Positions 1 through 5,750 of a stretch of 5,750 nucleotides of DNA are shown piece by piece (within the stretch, counting starts at the first letter, position 1; the number at the start of each line of letters is the position of its first letter). Made by a program: the position numbers and the translations under genes. The DNA is from DATESZ01 sp035283845 (lineage in GTDB: Bacteria; Desulfobacterota; Syntrophia; Syntrophales; JACQWR01). Under the pieces are notes generated by a model that was not told the DNA's origin, searched no databases, and worked only from the letters and a program-made list of their open reading frames with translations. The stretch is from the NCBI GenBank assembly GCA_035283845.1, contig DATESZ010000231.1:1-5750 (forward strand), in the 5' to 3' direction.

Positions 1-862
1 CCTCTCCCCGCAAGGCCGCATCGATCAAATTCAGGGCCTTTTGCTTGCCGCTCGGCAGCTTTGCCTTGACCGGCAGGTAATTGGAGGCGTGATTTGAAAA
101 AAAATATCCCCTGGTCAAATTCGTATAGGTGATCATTTCCCTCAATTCTCTTAGCAACCCGGGTTCATCAGGCAATACAAATCTGCCATTCACATAATCT
201 TGATAAAGAGGCGTTCCCGGTACAAACATTGCCGTCAATGCTCCGACAAAATTCGGGTCCATGGCGCTCAAAAGCTCACCCGTCGCCTGGGCATGCTGGA
301 GCGACTTCTCCCTGCCGCCAATGCCTAAAAGAACAGTAACCGACAGCCCGATGTCCGCCTCCTTTACACGGCGCCCCATTTCGCAGCAAGTCTCGGCTGT
401 GGAACCTTTCTGGATCGCTTTTCTGATCTCATCATCGCCGGTCTCAACTCCATAAAAAAGGATGCCAAGATTGTTTTTGCGCAATTGCTTTAATTCTTCC
501 AGAGATTTCATCTTGATGCCTTTGACATTCGCATAGGCCCCGACCCTTTTTACCCAGGGCAGATGCTCTCTGATCCTTTCCAGTATCCACATCAACCTTT
601 TCTGAGGAATGATCAGGGCGTCGCCATCCATCAAAAAGAGGCGGTCCTGGTCCTGCATGTGCTTGGCGGCAAATAAAATATCATGCAGGATGATTGTATC
701 ATCCTTGATCCGGAAGCGCTTGTCCCGGTAGGAACCGCAAAAGATGCATTTGTTGTGGGAACAACCCAGGGTCGCCTGCAGGAGGATGCTGTCGGCCTCA
801 CTGGGCGGCCTGATGCAGTAACCTTCATAATGCATACCTTCATTTTTATGAACCAAACCCAT
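1..862 (-). CDS. Radical SAM protein (COG1032-like), 3' end beyond window
   Basis: 287 codons are visible, reading leftwards from ATG at 860-862; the stop lies beyond base 1. The iron-sulfur motif is C34-x4-C39-x2-C42 (TLGCSHNKCIFCG), the cluster site by which radical SAM enzymes cleave S-adenosylmethionine. It is followed by an alternating alpha/beta core, with LFLMDGDALI near 75-84 and ILFYGVETGDDEIRKAI near 134-150, the latter fitting the SAM-contacting strand and helix. The segment SNHASNYLP at 256-264 is one I recall near the C terminus of a family of roughly 300-residue radical SAM proteins, so probably only a short tail is missing. No B12-binding domain or signal peptide is seen; it should be cytoplasmic. 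The start is chosen because GAGGAG (872-877) sits 9 bases upstream; Met10 has worse spacing. Substrate and reaction cannot be told from sequence. The family call is firm, the function unknown. Confidence 0.88.
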   Translation of the reverse strand, partial: MGLVHKNEGMHYEGYCIRPPSEADSILLQATLGCSHNKCIFCGSYRDKRFRIKDDTIILHDILFAAKHMQDQDRLFLMDGDALIIPQKRLMWILERIREHLPWVKRVGAYANVKGIKMKSLEELKQLRKNNLGILFYGVETGDDEIRKAIQKGSTAETCCEMGRRVKEADIGLSVTVLLGIGGREKSLQHAQATGELLSAMDPNFVGALTAMFVPGTPLYQDYVNGRFVLPDEPGLLRELREMITYTNLTRGYFFSNHASNYLPVKAKLPSGKQKALNLIDAALRGE

Positions 863-896
863 TATTTTTATCTCCTCTTATATAAATACTTGTGCT

Positions 897-924
897 AATA
901 TAAGTCGCCAGCCGGAAAAGTCAA
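897..924 (-). promoter_or_regulatory. Sigma-70-type promoter for the radical SAM gene
   Basis: Read on the minus strand there is a -35 box TTGACT (919-924), a 16-base spacer and a -10 box TATATT (897-902), each matching the consensus at 5 of 6 positions. Transcription would begin near 890, giving a leader of about 28 bases that contains the GAGGAG ribosome site at 872-877. No comparably good promoter for the diverging hydrolase gene was found in the same gap. Confidence 0.6.
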
Positions 925-962
925 TTTTAGATATTCCTCTGGCTTCTCTGACATGAGGATGC

Positions 963-979
963 CTCAGAATTCATCTGAG
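963..979. repeat. 17-bp perfect inverted repeat (6-bp arms) upstream of hydrolase gene
   Basis: CTCAGA-ATTCA-TCTGAG has perfect 6-bp arms around a 5-base centre and ends 25 bases before the ATG at 1005. It could be the operator of a dimeric regulator or a small stem in the 5' leader. There is no T-run after it, so it is not a terminator. The repeat is plainly visible; its function is inference. Confidence 0.4.
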
Positions 980-1004
980 CAGATCATTAAATAAGGAGTG
1001 AAAA

Positions 1005-1730
1005 ATGCCGAAGGTTACTGAAAATATCTGCTTCATCCCGGGCCAGGATGATTCTCTTCCTGATTCCCATGTCTATGTGGTAGGCCAAAAAAACTCTCAT
1101 GATCTTACTCTGATTGATGCAGGCATTATGGGCAAAGGTTCTTATAAAATAAGATCGATCGAGAAAGAAGGATTTAAGCTTGAGGATATAAAAAGGATAA
1201 TCATGACCCACACTCACCTGGACCATATCGGCTGTCTAACTGAGATCCGCGAAAATCTCCCCGGCATGGAATTATGGATCCACGAAGAGGAAGCCCTTCC
1301 GTTGGAACGGGGCGATGAAAGGTCGGTATATGGCATGGAGGCCTTCCGCGACATGTGCCAGACCCAGTTTCATCTAAAACCGGGTTGCTTCTCTTTTCAA
1401 ATAGATCGAAAACTCCAGGGAGGGGAAAAATTGAGCATTGGCGGCCTGACCTGGGAGGTATTGCATATACCGGGGCACTCGCTCGGCAGCATTGCTCTCT
1501 ACGATCCTACGGAAAAGGTCCTGATACCCGGAGATGTGGTTTATGCTGATTTTTCCATTGGTCGCTTCGATTTCCATGGCGCCAATGGTGCAACCCTCAG
1601 GGAATCCCTCTTTTGTCTGGCGGAACTGGACGTAAAAATCCTTTTGCCCGGCCACAACCGCATCGTAACAGACCTTAAACAAGACTATATTCGCGATACG
1701 GCCAAGCAATGGGAACCCTATTTGACGTGA
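1005..1730 (+). CDS. Metallo-beta-lactamase-fold hydrolase (glyoxalase II-like)
   Basis: 241 residues, complete. The full set of metal ligands of the MBL fold is present: T-H69-T-H71-L-D73-H74-I-G, H158 in HIPGHSLGS, D177 in LIPGDVV, and H217 in LLPGHN near the C terminus. This supports a two-metal active site that hydrolyses an ester, thioester or lactone-type bond; the pattern and size resemble the general glyoxalase II-like group rather than true beta-lactamases or RNA-processing MBLs, which carry extra domains. No signal peptide is visible, so it is probably cytoplasmic. AAGGAG (993-998) lies 6 bases before the ATG, a strong start. The next gene begins 46 bases downstream on the same strand, so the two may share a transcript. 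The real substrate cannot be assigned. Confidence 0.9.
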   Translation: MPKVTENICFIPGQDDSLPDSHVYVVGQKNSHDLTLIDAGIMGKGSYKIRSIEKEGFKLEDIKRIIMTHTHLDHIGCLTEIRENLPGMELWIHEEEALPLERGDERSVYGMEAFRDMCQTQFHLKPGCFSFQIDRKLQGGEKLSIGGLTWEVLHIPGHSLGSIALYDPTEKVLIPGDVVYADFSIGRFDFHGANGATLRESLFCLAELDVKILLPGHNRIVTDLKQDYIRDTAKQWEPYLT

Positions 1731-1776
1731 TCTTGTTAGGTCCGGTTAAGCGCCGGCTATGGACGATTGGTGATCA

Positions 1777-2682
1777 ATGAGCGGTTCCTTGTTGGCTTTG
1801 TTCTCTGCTTTTAGCTTCTCTGTGAGTGGCATTTGTACCCGCCGAGGAGTGATGCGGATAAAGGATGCCGCTTTGGGGGGGTATATCTCTGTATTTGTGG
1901 CGCCGCCCCTATACTTGCTGGTGGCTCTGGTATCGGGCGACCTGCATAATATTGCCGCCTTTACCTGGAAAGGGTATTTATGGCTGGGAACTGCTGGAAT
2001 TATCCATTTTATCCTCGGGCGCTCCTCCAACTATTGGTCGCTAAAGCACCTGGGGGCCAATATGGCTACTGTCTTCTCGTCGTTAAATCTCGTATACACT
2101 ATTTTACTGGGCTTCTTCGTCCTTGGGGAGCATATAACGCGGAATATGGCTCTTGGTTCCCTGCTTATTATTGTAGGCCCTGCACTGTTAGCCTGGCCCC
2201 AACATGGCGTAGATCCGGAAACTGGAGACCAAAGCAGCAAAAAACCCCGATTGTCTCGGGAAGGAATAATAGCGGCGCTAATGTCAGGGGTGTTCTTTGG
2301 AATTAGTCCCCTTTTTATCAAATGGGGCTTAGCGGAGGGAGGTTCGGCCTTAGCCGGGATTTTTATATCATATTCAAGCGCTACGTTAATACTTGGCATG
2401 ACAATGGTCAGTACGGTGAGAAGAGATGCGATAGTTCACATGGACCGTAAAGCGCTTACGTATTTTGTTTTTTCCGGTCTCTTCACAGCGCTGGCCCAGC
2501 TTTTACGCTATGTTGCCCTCAAATGGGACCCGATTAGTGTTGTCGGCCCCCTTATCGGTACCATTCCTGTATTTCTCTTGGCATTATCGTTTGTAATGAA
2601 TAGAAAGGTAGAGTCATTCAGGTTAAATGTCATTATAGGAGCTATATTGGTGGCGTTGGGCGCGGCGCTGGTTTATAGATAA
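1777..2682 (+). CDS. EamA/DMT-superfamily transporter, ten predicted membrane helices
   Basis: 301 residues made of two EamA repeats (about 3-140 and 163-300) joined by a polar linker at 142-162. Hydrophobic segments lie near 3-20, 32-52, 66-82, 92-115, 123-140, 163-183, 189-211, 226-246, 253-273 and 284-300. The first repeat carries the family's Leu-Gly-Glu end to its fourth helix (FFVLGEHIT, 113-121); the equivalent place in the second repeat reads MNRKVES and lacks the Gly-Glu pair. Proteins of this family export or exchange small metabolites such as amino acids or nucleotide-related compounds across the inner membrane; the substrate here is unknown. The ATG is fixed by an in-frame stop at 1771-1773, only one codon earlier. 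No good Shine-Dalgarno sequence precedes it, which fits translation on an mRNA shared with the hydrolase gene or simply weak expression. Confidence 0.88.
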   Translation: MSGSLLALFSAFSFSVSGICTRRGVMRIKDAALGGYISVFVAPPLYLLVALVSGDLHNIAAFTWKGYLWLGTAGIIHFILGRSSNYWSLKHLGANMATVFSSLNLVYTILLGFFVLGEHITRNMALGSLLIIVGPALLAWPQHGVDPETGDQSSKKPRLSREGIIAALMSGVFFGISPLFIKWGLAEGGSALAGIFISYSSATLILGMTMVSTVRRDAIVHMDRKALTYFVFSGLFTALAQLLRYVALKWDPISVVGPLIGTIPVFLLALSFVMNRKVESFRLNVIIGAILVALGAALVYR

Positions 2683-2700
2683 AAAATCCGATGAATTTTG

Positions 2701-2729
2701 TTTTCACAGGATACGATGTATGATATAAT
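2701..2729 (+). promoter_or_regulatory. Candidate sigma-70 promoter with perfect -10 box
   Basis: A perfect TATAAT at 2724-2729 lies 17 bases after TTTTCA (2701-2706), which matches the -35 consensus at 4 of 6 positions. A transcript starting near 2736 would run through the stem-loop at 2767-2794 and on into flaG, giving flaG a second, vegetative promoter. The region is AT-rich, so a chance match is possible. Confidence 0.4.
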
Positions 2730-2766
2730 GTTAGTAATAACACCACCTTGCTGGTCATTTGGATTT

Positions 2767-2794
2767 TAGTGGTGAATAAACCCTATTACCACTA
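2767..2794 (+). repeat. Bulged stem-loop (11 bp) upstream of flaG promoter
   Basis: TAGTGGT (2767-2773), a bulged G (2774) and AATA (2775-2778) pair with TATT (2784-2787) and ACCACTA (2788-2794) around the loop AACCC. No T-run follows, so it is not an intrinsic terminator. The left arm's GTGGTG (2769-2774) can instead pair with CACCAC at 2741-2746, giving two mutually exclusive stems. It may act as RNA in a long leader or as a DNA site for a regulator 18 bases upstream of the sigma-28 -35 box. Role unproven. Confidence 0.4.
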
Positions 2795-2812
2795 CCACAC
2801 ATTCTGGCGAAC

Positions 2813-2839
2813 TAAAGTTATTAAATAAAATGCCGATAC
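2813..2839 (+). promoter_or_regulatory. Sigma-28 (FliA) flagellar class 3 promoter of flaG
   Basis: TAAAGTTA (2813-2820), an exact 11-base spacer, and GCCGATAC (2832-2839) match the enterobacterial FliA consensus (TAAAGTTT-N11-GCCGATAA) at 7 of 8 positions in each half. It lies directly before a gene whose product is a FlaG-domain protein, which makes chance very unlikely. Transcription should start near 2845-2847, giving a leader of about 37 bases. It implies expression late in flagellar assembly, after the hook is complete and the anti-sigma factor FlgM has been exported. Confidence 0.87.
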
Positions 2840-2869
2840 ATTGATAAAAAGGTGCGTTAAATTCAGAAG

Positions 2870-2874
2870 AAAGG
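2870..2874 (+). promoter_or_regulatory. Ribosome binding site that fixes the flaG start
   Basis: AAAGG lies 8 bases before GTG 2883-2885. The longer in-frame reading from TTG at 2841 has no usable site and would begin upstream of the predicted sigma-28 transcript start, so GTG is preferred. Confidence 0.6.
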
Positions 2875-2882
2875 TAGAAGAA

Positions 2883-3230
2883 GTGGCAATTCGATCCTTG
2901 TCAGGATATGCAGGACAGGCGGGCGCGATTATCAATGATGTCGCTCCTGTCCAGGTTCCGTCTCCAAAAAAAAGAGAAGTTCCCTCACCAGGCAGATCTT
3001 TGGATGCTGAGCAAGCCAAACAGATGATGAAAGGGATCGAGGAGCAACTGGCGGCAAAGGGTATAAGCCTTAATTTTACCACTTATGGGAGTAAAAATGA
3101 AAAGATGGCCATTTTAGTAAAAGATGCAACAACCGGGGAAGTAATTCGTGAAATCCCACCTAAAGAACTTCAAGATATATATATGCAAATGGACAAATTG
3201 ATCGGCATTGTTTTAAATCGTCGCCTTTGA
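2883..3230 (+). CDS. flaG: FlaG-domain flagellar protein
   Basis: 115 residues from a GTG start. The first ~45 residues are low-complexity and proline-rich (VPSPKKREVPSPG near 25-37), as is usual for this family's flexible N terminus. A helix at 41-59 leads into the FlaG domain: ISLNF (61-65), then MAILVKDATTGEVIREIPP (75-93), whose D-x-x-TGEVIR-x-IPP core is the family hallmark, followed by an amphipathic helix and the end DKLIGIVLNRRL, close to the usual G-L-L-x-D ending. FlaG proteins affect flagellar filament length and stability in several bacteria; the mechanism is poorly known. Normally flaG sits beside flagellin, fliD and fliS; here it stands alone between a transporter gene and a broken liv operon. 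The sigma-28 promoter immediately upstream independently supports a flagellar role. Confidence 0.88.
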   Translation: MAIRSLSGYAGQAGAIINDVAPVQVPSPKKREVPSPGRSLDAEQAKQMMKGIEEQLAAKGISLNFTTYGSKNEKMAILVKDATTGEVIREIPPKELQDIYMQMDKLIGIVLNRRL

Positions 3231-3402
3231 AAGGGATCGGCTGAGACATTGATGGTTCATAATATTATGCCGTACCGGAGGAAGCGGACAGCCTTGCCAG
3301 TCGTGTGGGCAGAACCAATCTTCTCTATACCTCTATACCCAGTGCGTGAATCGAAAATATCGCCGTAGGGGCCGTTTGTGGCAGAACCGTTTCTTTTCCG
3401 TC
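3231..3402. other. Unassigned junction segment between flaG and the livG remnant
   Basis: About 170 bases with no convincing gene on either strand. No intrinsic terminator is visible for flaG or for the converging liv transcript. It contains a 12-bp AT-rich palindrome (CATAATATTATG, 3258-3269), a 9-base direct repeat GGCAGAACC (3308-3316 and 3380-3388) and an 8-base tandem repeat at 3323-3338. The minus-strand reading that continues from livG beyond 3402 gives 25 codons unlike any ATPase. The segment looks like the scar or flank of a rearrangement; no insertion-sequence ends are recognisable. Confidence 0.45.
3323..3338. repeat. Perfect 8-bp tandem duplication CTCTATAC x2
   Basis: CTCTATAC at 3323-3330 is repeated at once at 3331-3338, over the stop codon (3325-3327) that closes the truncated livG reading frame. 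An adjacent 8-bp duplication can be left by excision of a transposon that makes 8-bp target duplications, or by polymerase slippage. No element remains, so origin is open. Confidence 0.55.
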
Positions 3403-3501
3403 AACGATTTTTCCCTTATTTACCCGTAAATCTACCCTGTCCAATGCCGTCAGGCCGCCAAAATTCATGGTCAGTTGTTTTATCTCCAGTACAGGTTCCA
3501 T
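3325..3501 (-). pseudogene. livG: Truncated livG: N-terminal fragment of branched-chain amino-acid ABC ATPase
   Basis: ATG (3499-3501) follows the livM stop after one base (TGA-C-ATG), the normal position of livG. Residues 1-33 are clearly LivG-like: VLEIKQLTMNFGGLTALDRV then DLRVNKGKIV, which in intact proteins (about 255 residues) runs straight into a segment like GLIGPNGAGKTT containing Walker A. Here the match stops at about base 3403 and 25 unrelated codons follow to a TAG at 3325-3327. Walker A, signature motif and Walker B are all absent, and no frame of the remaining ~170 bases before flaG contains them, so this is a deletion or rearrangement and not a frameshift. The 58-residue product cannot bind or hydrolyse ATP. 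An assembly join at this point would look the same. Confidence 0.85.
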
Positions 3502-3502
3502 G

Positions 3503-4735
3503 TCAAGACTGCCCGGCGCCGTTGCTGTTAAGATGGAATTCGTAAGTGCGGCGCACATGGGGGACGATCCCCAGGGGGCGGAAGATCATCATCAGGACCA
3601 TGGCCATGCCGAAGACAAGCATACGGTAATCGCTGAAAACTCGAAGATATTCAGGCAAAATGATGATAATGAGGGCAGCGATGATAAGACCGGAAATGGA
3701 GCCGATGCCGCCAAGGACCACGATAGAAAGGATCATGGCTGATTCGATAAAATTGAAACTGGCGGGGTTGATGAAAGTGGTTTTGGCGGCAAAGATTACG
3801 CCCATCATACCGGCCCAGCCAGCCCCGATAGCAAAGGCTGTTCGTTTCGCCTTGGCCGTATCTATGCCCATGGCCTGGGAAGCCGTTTCATCCTCCCGTA
3901 TGGCAATCCAGGCCCTGCCGATGCGGGAGTTCTGCAGGCGCCGGACAACAAATATCGTAAGCAGGCAAAGACAAAGCACGAGAAAATAAAGATAGATGGT
4001 AAGATGATAAATACTCAGAGAGATACCAAACAGTCCGGCCGGGGATATGCCGGATATGCCGCTGGGGCCGAAAGAAAAGTCATTCCAGTTCTCCAGGATC
4101 AGCCTGGTAATCTCACCAAAACCGAGGGTGACGATGGCTAAATAGTCGCCACGGAGACGCATTACGGGAAGCGCCAGCAGGATACCGAAAATGCACCCGA
4201 CAAGAGCGCCCAGAGGGAGAGCCGGCCAGAAACCCACCCCGAAACGGTGGTTCAGAAGGGCATAACAATAGGCGCCGGCGGCATAAAAAGCCACATAACC
4301 AAGATTCAGAAGTCCCGTGAGACCTACGATGATATTGAGACCCAGTCCCAGGATGATATACATGAGGGCCGTGGTCATGACGTTTGTGTGATAGGTGGAA
4401 AGGAAAAAAGGGGACAGCATGAAAAACAGGGCAACCAAAACAAGCATTGGCCGATAGATTTTCGGATCTTCGATTACGCGCCGGAAAAAGACCTCTCTGT
4501 TAGACTCGTCCGTTGCTGCTGTTTGTTGCGCCGCCTCTCTTTTTTCCAAAAAATGGCGCCAGATAAAGGAAAGAACAAAGCTTCCCAGGCCCACATAGAG
4601 CATGTTTCTCCAGCGCCACTCGACTAATTTTTCAATCGTATTTACCCTGATTACCATGATGGGAAAGGTAAGAAAAACAAACCAGAGGGAAATTAAAAAT
4701 GATTGTTTAAGCTTCACTGACTTAATCCCCGGCAT
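3503..4735 (-). CDS. livM: Branched-chain amino-acid ABC transporter, permease subunit LivM
   Basis: 410 residues, close to E. coli LivM (about 425). An N-terminal extension of about 95 residues has two hydrophobic helices (13-30 and 45-59) and a polar linker (61-92), as in the E. coli form. The permease core follows: LGLGLNIIVGLTGLLNLGY (129-147), RLRGDYLAIVTLGFGEI (193-209), the cytoplasmic coupling loop SRIGRAWIAIREDETASQAM (270-289) that contacts the ATPase, and VVLGGIGSISG (339-349). It forms the inner-membrane channel with LivH and takes leucine, isoleucine, valine or similar amino acids from a periplasmic binding protein. The ATG comes one base after the livH stop (TAA-T-ATG) with only a distant AAGGA upstream, so translational coupling is likely. 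The protein looks intact although the ATPase gene after it is broken. Confidence 0.94.
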   Translation of the reverse strand: MPGIKSVKLKQSFLISLWFVFLTFPIMVIRVNTIEKLVEWRWRNMLYVGLGSFVLSFIWRHFLEKREAAQQTAATDESNREVFFRRVIEDPKIYRPMLVLVALFFMLSPFFLSTYHTNVMTTALMYIILGLGLNIIVGLTGLLNLGYVAFYAAGAYCYALLNHRFGVGFWPALPLGALVGCIFGILLALPVMRLRGDYLAIVTLGFGEITRLILENWNDFSFGPSGISGISPAGLFGISLSIYHLTIYLYFLVLCLCLLTIFVVRRLQNSRIGRAWIAIREDETASQAMGIDTAKAKRTAFAIGAGWAGMMGVIFAAKTTFINPASFNFIESAMILSIVVLGGIGSISGLIIAALIIIILPEYLRVFSDYRMLVFGMAMVLMMIFRPLGIVPHVRRTYEFHLNSNGAGQS

Positions 4736-4736
4736 A

Positions 4737-5639
4737 TTACAGCTTTTGCGTCCTTTCCCTGCCCAGAATCCCCGCGGGTTTCACGATAAGAATAATAATG
4801 AGAAGGGCAAAGGCAAAGACATCCTCATAATCGCTCGATACATAACCTGTAGCAAAACTTTCTGTCCACCCCAGGATTAATCCCCCCAATACGGCGCCGG
4901 GAATGCTGCCGATCCCCCCTAAAACAGCAGCGGTGAATGCCTTGATACCGGCGATAAAACCGATATAGAAGTTGATCCGTCCCACATGGGAGGCGATGAG
5001 TATTCCCCCCACGGCGGCCAGCGACGATCCAATAATAAATGTATGGGAGATGACACGGTTCACGTTTACACCCAGCAGCATGGCCATATTGCGATCCTGG
5101 GCGGTGGCTCGCATCGCCTTCCCCATCCTGGTAAACTTGACCAGAAAAGTTAAAATGATCATAATGAAGGCAGTAGTTAAGACAATGACGACTTCCGTCG
5201 GCGCCATGAAGGGAGACAATCGTTCCAGGAAGGGAATATCCGGTATCAGATTGGGAAAGGGGAGAAAATCCGATGTCTGTGCCAACAAAACGTAATTTTG
5301 CAGGAAAATGGACATGCCCACGGCGCTGATGAGGGGTGACAGACGGGGCGCATGACGCAGGGGTTTATAGGCGATTTTCTCCACCGTGAAACCGTAGGCA
5401 GATGCGTAAATAACAGCGACAAGGGCTGCCAGAATAAGAACCGCGGAGCCGGTCATGCCGGTCATGGTAAGGACGGTGGAAACGATCAGCGCCGTAAAAG
5501 CGCCGATCATGTATATTTCACCATGGGCAAAATTTATTAGCTCGATAACGCCGTAAACCATGGTGTAGCCAAGGGCAATAAGCGCGTAGATGCTTCCCCT
5601 GGTGAGTCCGCCGATAAATAACCCCAAAAAATAGTCCAT
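4737..5639 (-). CDS. livH: Branched-chain amino-acid ABC transporter, permease subunit LivH
   Basis: 300 residues, near the usual LivH length (E. coli about 308). The N terminus carries the family pattern GSIYALIALGYTMVYGVI (15-32) and INFAHGEIYMIGAF (35-48). Further marks are the coupling loop TRMGKAMRATAQDRNMAMLL (170-189) and AAVLGGIGSIPGAVLGG (237-253) before the last helices. It is the second channel subunit, paired with LivM, for import of branched-chain or related amino acids; exact specificity depends on the binding protein, whose gene is not in the window but often lies just upstream, beyond 5750. The start aligns with the family; the ribosome site is poor (GAGG touches the ATG, and AGGGA lies 12 bases away). 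It is the first liv gene on this strand in the window, and no stop, frameshift or missing core motif is seen. Confidence 0.95.
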   Translation of the reverse strand: MDYFLGLFIGGLTRGSIYALIALGYTMVYGVIELINFAHGEIYMIGAFTALIVSTVLTMTGMTGSAVLILAALVAVIYASAYGFTVEKIAYKPLRHAPRLSPLISAVGMSIFLQNYVLLAQTSDFLPFPNLIPDIPFLERLSPFMAPTEVVIVLTTAFIMIILTFLVKFTRMGKAMRATAQDRNMAMLLGVNVNRVISHTFIIGSSLAAVGGILIASHVGRINFYIGFIAGIKAFTAAVLGGIGSIPGAVLGGLILGWTESFATGYVSSDYEDVFAFALLIIILIVKPAGILGRERTQKL

Positions 5640-5750
5640 CCTCGTTGTCTTTCCCTATCCTTAAGTGGTTTTGCAATGATTTTAACTAATGGAAAAATCA
5701 CGGTGGGTCAATAGATTTCTGGCATTCTAAAGCAACACTATTCCATCAGA
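5640..5750. other. Region upstream of livH, no gene visible
   Basis: 111 AT-rich bases without a supported gene. On the minus strand a TTGACC (5706-5711) is followed after 17 bases by TAGTTA (5683-5688), a poor -10, while a better TAAAAT (5679-5684) is spaced too far away at 21 bases. A promoter for livH may lie here, or transcription may enter from a binding-protein gene beyond the window. Confidence 0.3.

Noticed and set aside
1737..1766. CCGG-containing stem between hydrolase and transporter genes as a terminator
   Set aside because: Only a 4-bp core stem and no following T-run.
2728..2769. 13-codon ORF MLVITPPCWSFGF, faintly like the N terminus of a B12-binding radical SAM protein
   Set aside because: It is very short, begins inside the -10 box of the candidate promoter, has no ribosome site, and no continuation is found in another frame.
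2841..2882. Longer flaG reading starting at TTG 2841
   Set aside because: It has no ribosome site and begins upstream of the predicted sigma-28 transcript start near 2846.
3258..3269. 12-bp palindrome CATAATATTATG
   Set aside because: AT-rich, with no loop and no T-run, so it is neither a terminator nor a convincing operator.
3252..3368. 38-codon plus-strand ORF starting MVHNIMPYRRKR
   Set aside because: No ribosome site, no recognisable similarity, and it lies in the rearranged junction.
3403..3501. livG explained by a simple frameshift
   Set aside because: No other minus-strand frame from 3402 to 3231 carries a Walker A or any LivG-like continuation, so sequence is missing and not merely shifted.
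5723..5738. Sigma-54-like pattern TGGCA...GCA on the plus strand
   Set aside because: The spacing between the GG and GC elements is off by one and it points away from livH.

Overview
The window carries ordinary bacterial chromosomal genes with one clear lesion. Layout: a radical SAM gene on the minus strand (its 3' end is cut off by the left edge); a diverging plus-strand pair (metallo-beta-lactamase-fold hydrolase, then a ten-helix EamA/DMT transporter); a stand-alone plus-strand flaG; and, converging on it, a minus-strand branched-chain amino-acid (LIV) permease operon livH-livM that ends in a truncated livG.

Organism: flaG with a near-consensus sigma-28 promoter, Shine-Dalgarno sequences, and an E. 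coli-type LivM with an N-terminal extension point to a flagellated Gram-negative bacterium. The radical SAM gene and the overall gene mix would suit an anaerobic Desulfobacterota (Deltaproteobacteria) lineage. That taxonomic guess is inference from protein style, not proof.

Region by region: 1-862 radical SAM gene, read leftwards from a good sigma-70 promoter at 897-924. 863-1004 is a divergent intergenic region with a 17-bp perfect inverted repeat just before the hydrolase gene. 1005-2682 holds the hydrolase and transporter, 46 bp apart and possibly co-transcribed. 2683-2882 is a regulatory region with a sigma-70-like promoter, a stem-loop with an alternative pairing partner, and a sigma-28 promoter. 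2883-3230 is flaG, which must start at a GTG because the sigma-28 start point lies downstream of the earlier TTG. 3231-3402 has no recognisable gene and carries short direct repeats. 3403-5639 is livG' - livM - livH on the minus strand, with one base between each gene pair.

How the genes work together: LivH and LivM are the two membrane subunits of a branched-chain amino-acid ABC importer. The ATPase gene livG should follow livM, but only about its first 33 codons remain; the homology stops just before the Walker A motif, and livF is absent. The permease must therefore borrow ATPases encoded elsewhere, or the locus is broken by a rearrangement (or by an assembly join) near 3402. I did not find a previously undescribed system. 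The points most worth a second look are the livG break, the solitary sigma-28-driven flaG beside it, and the structured leader region at 2701-2812.
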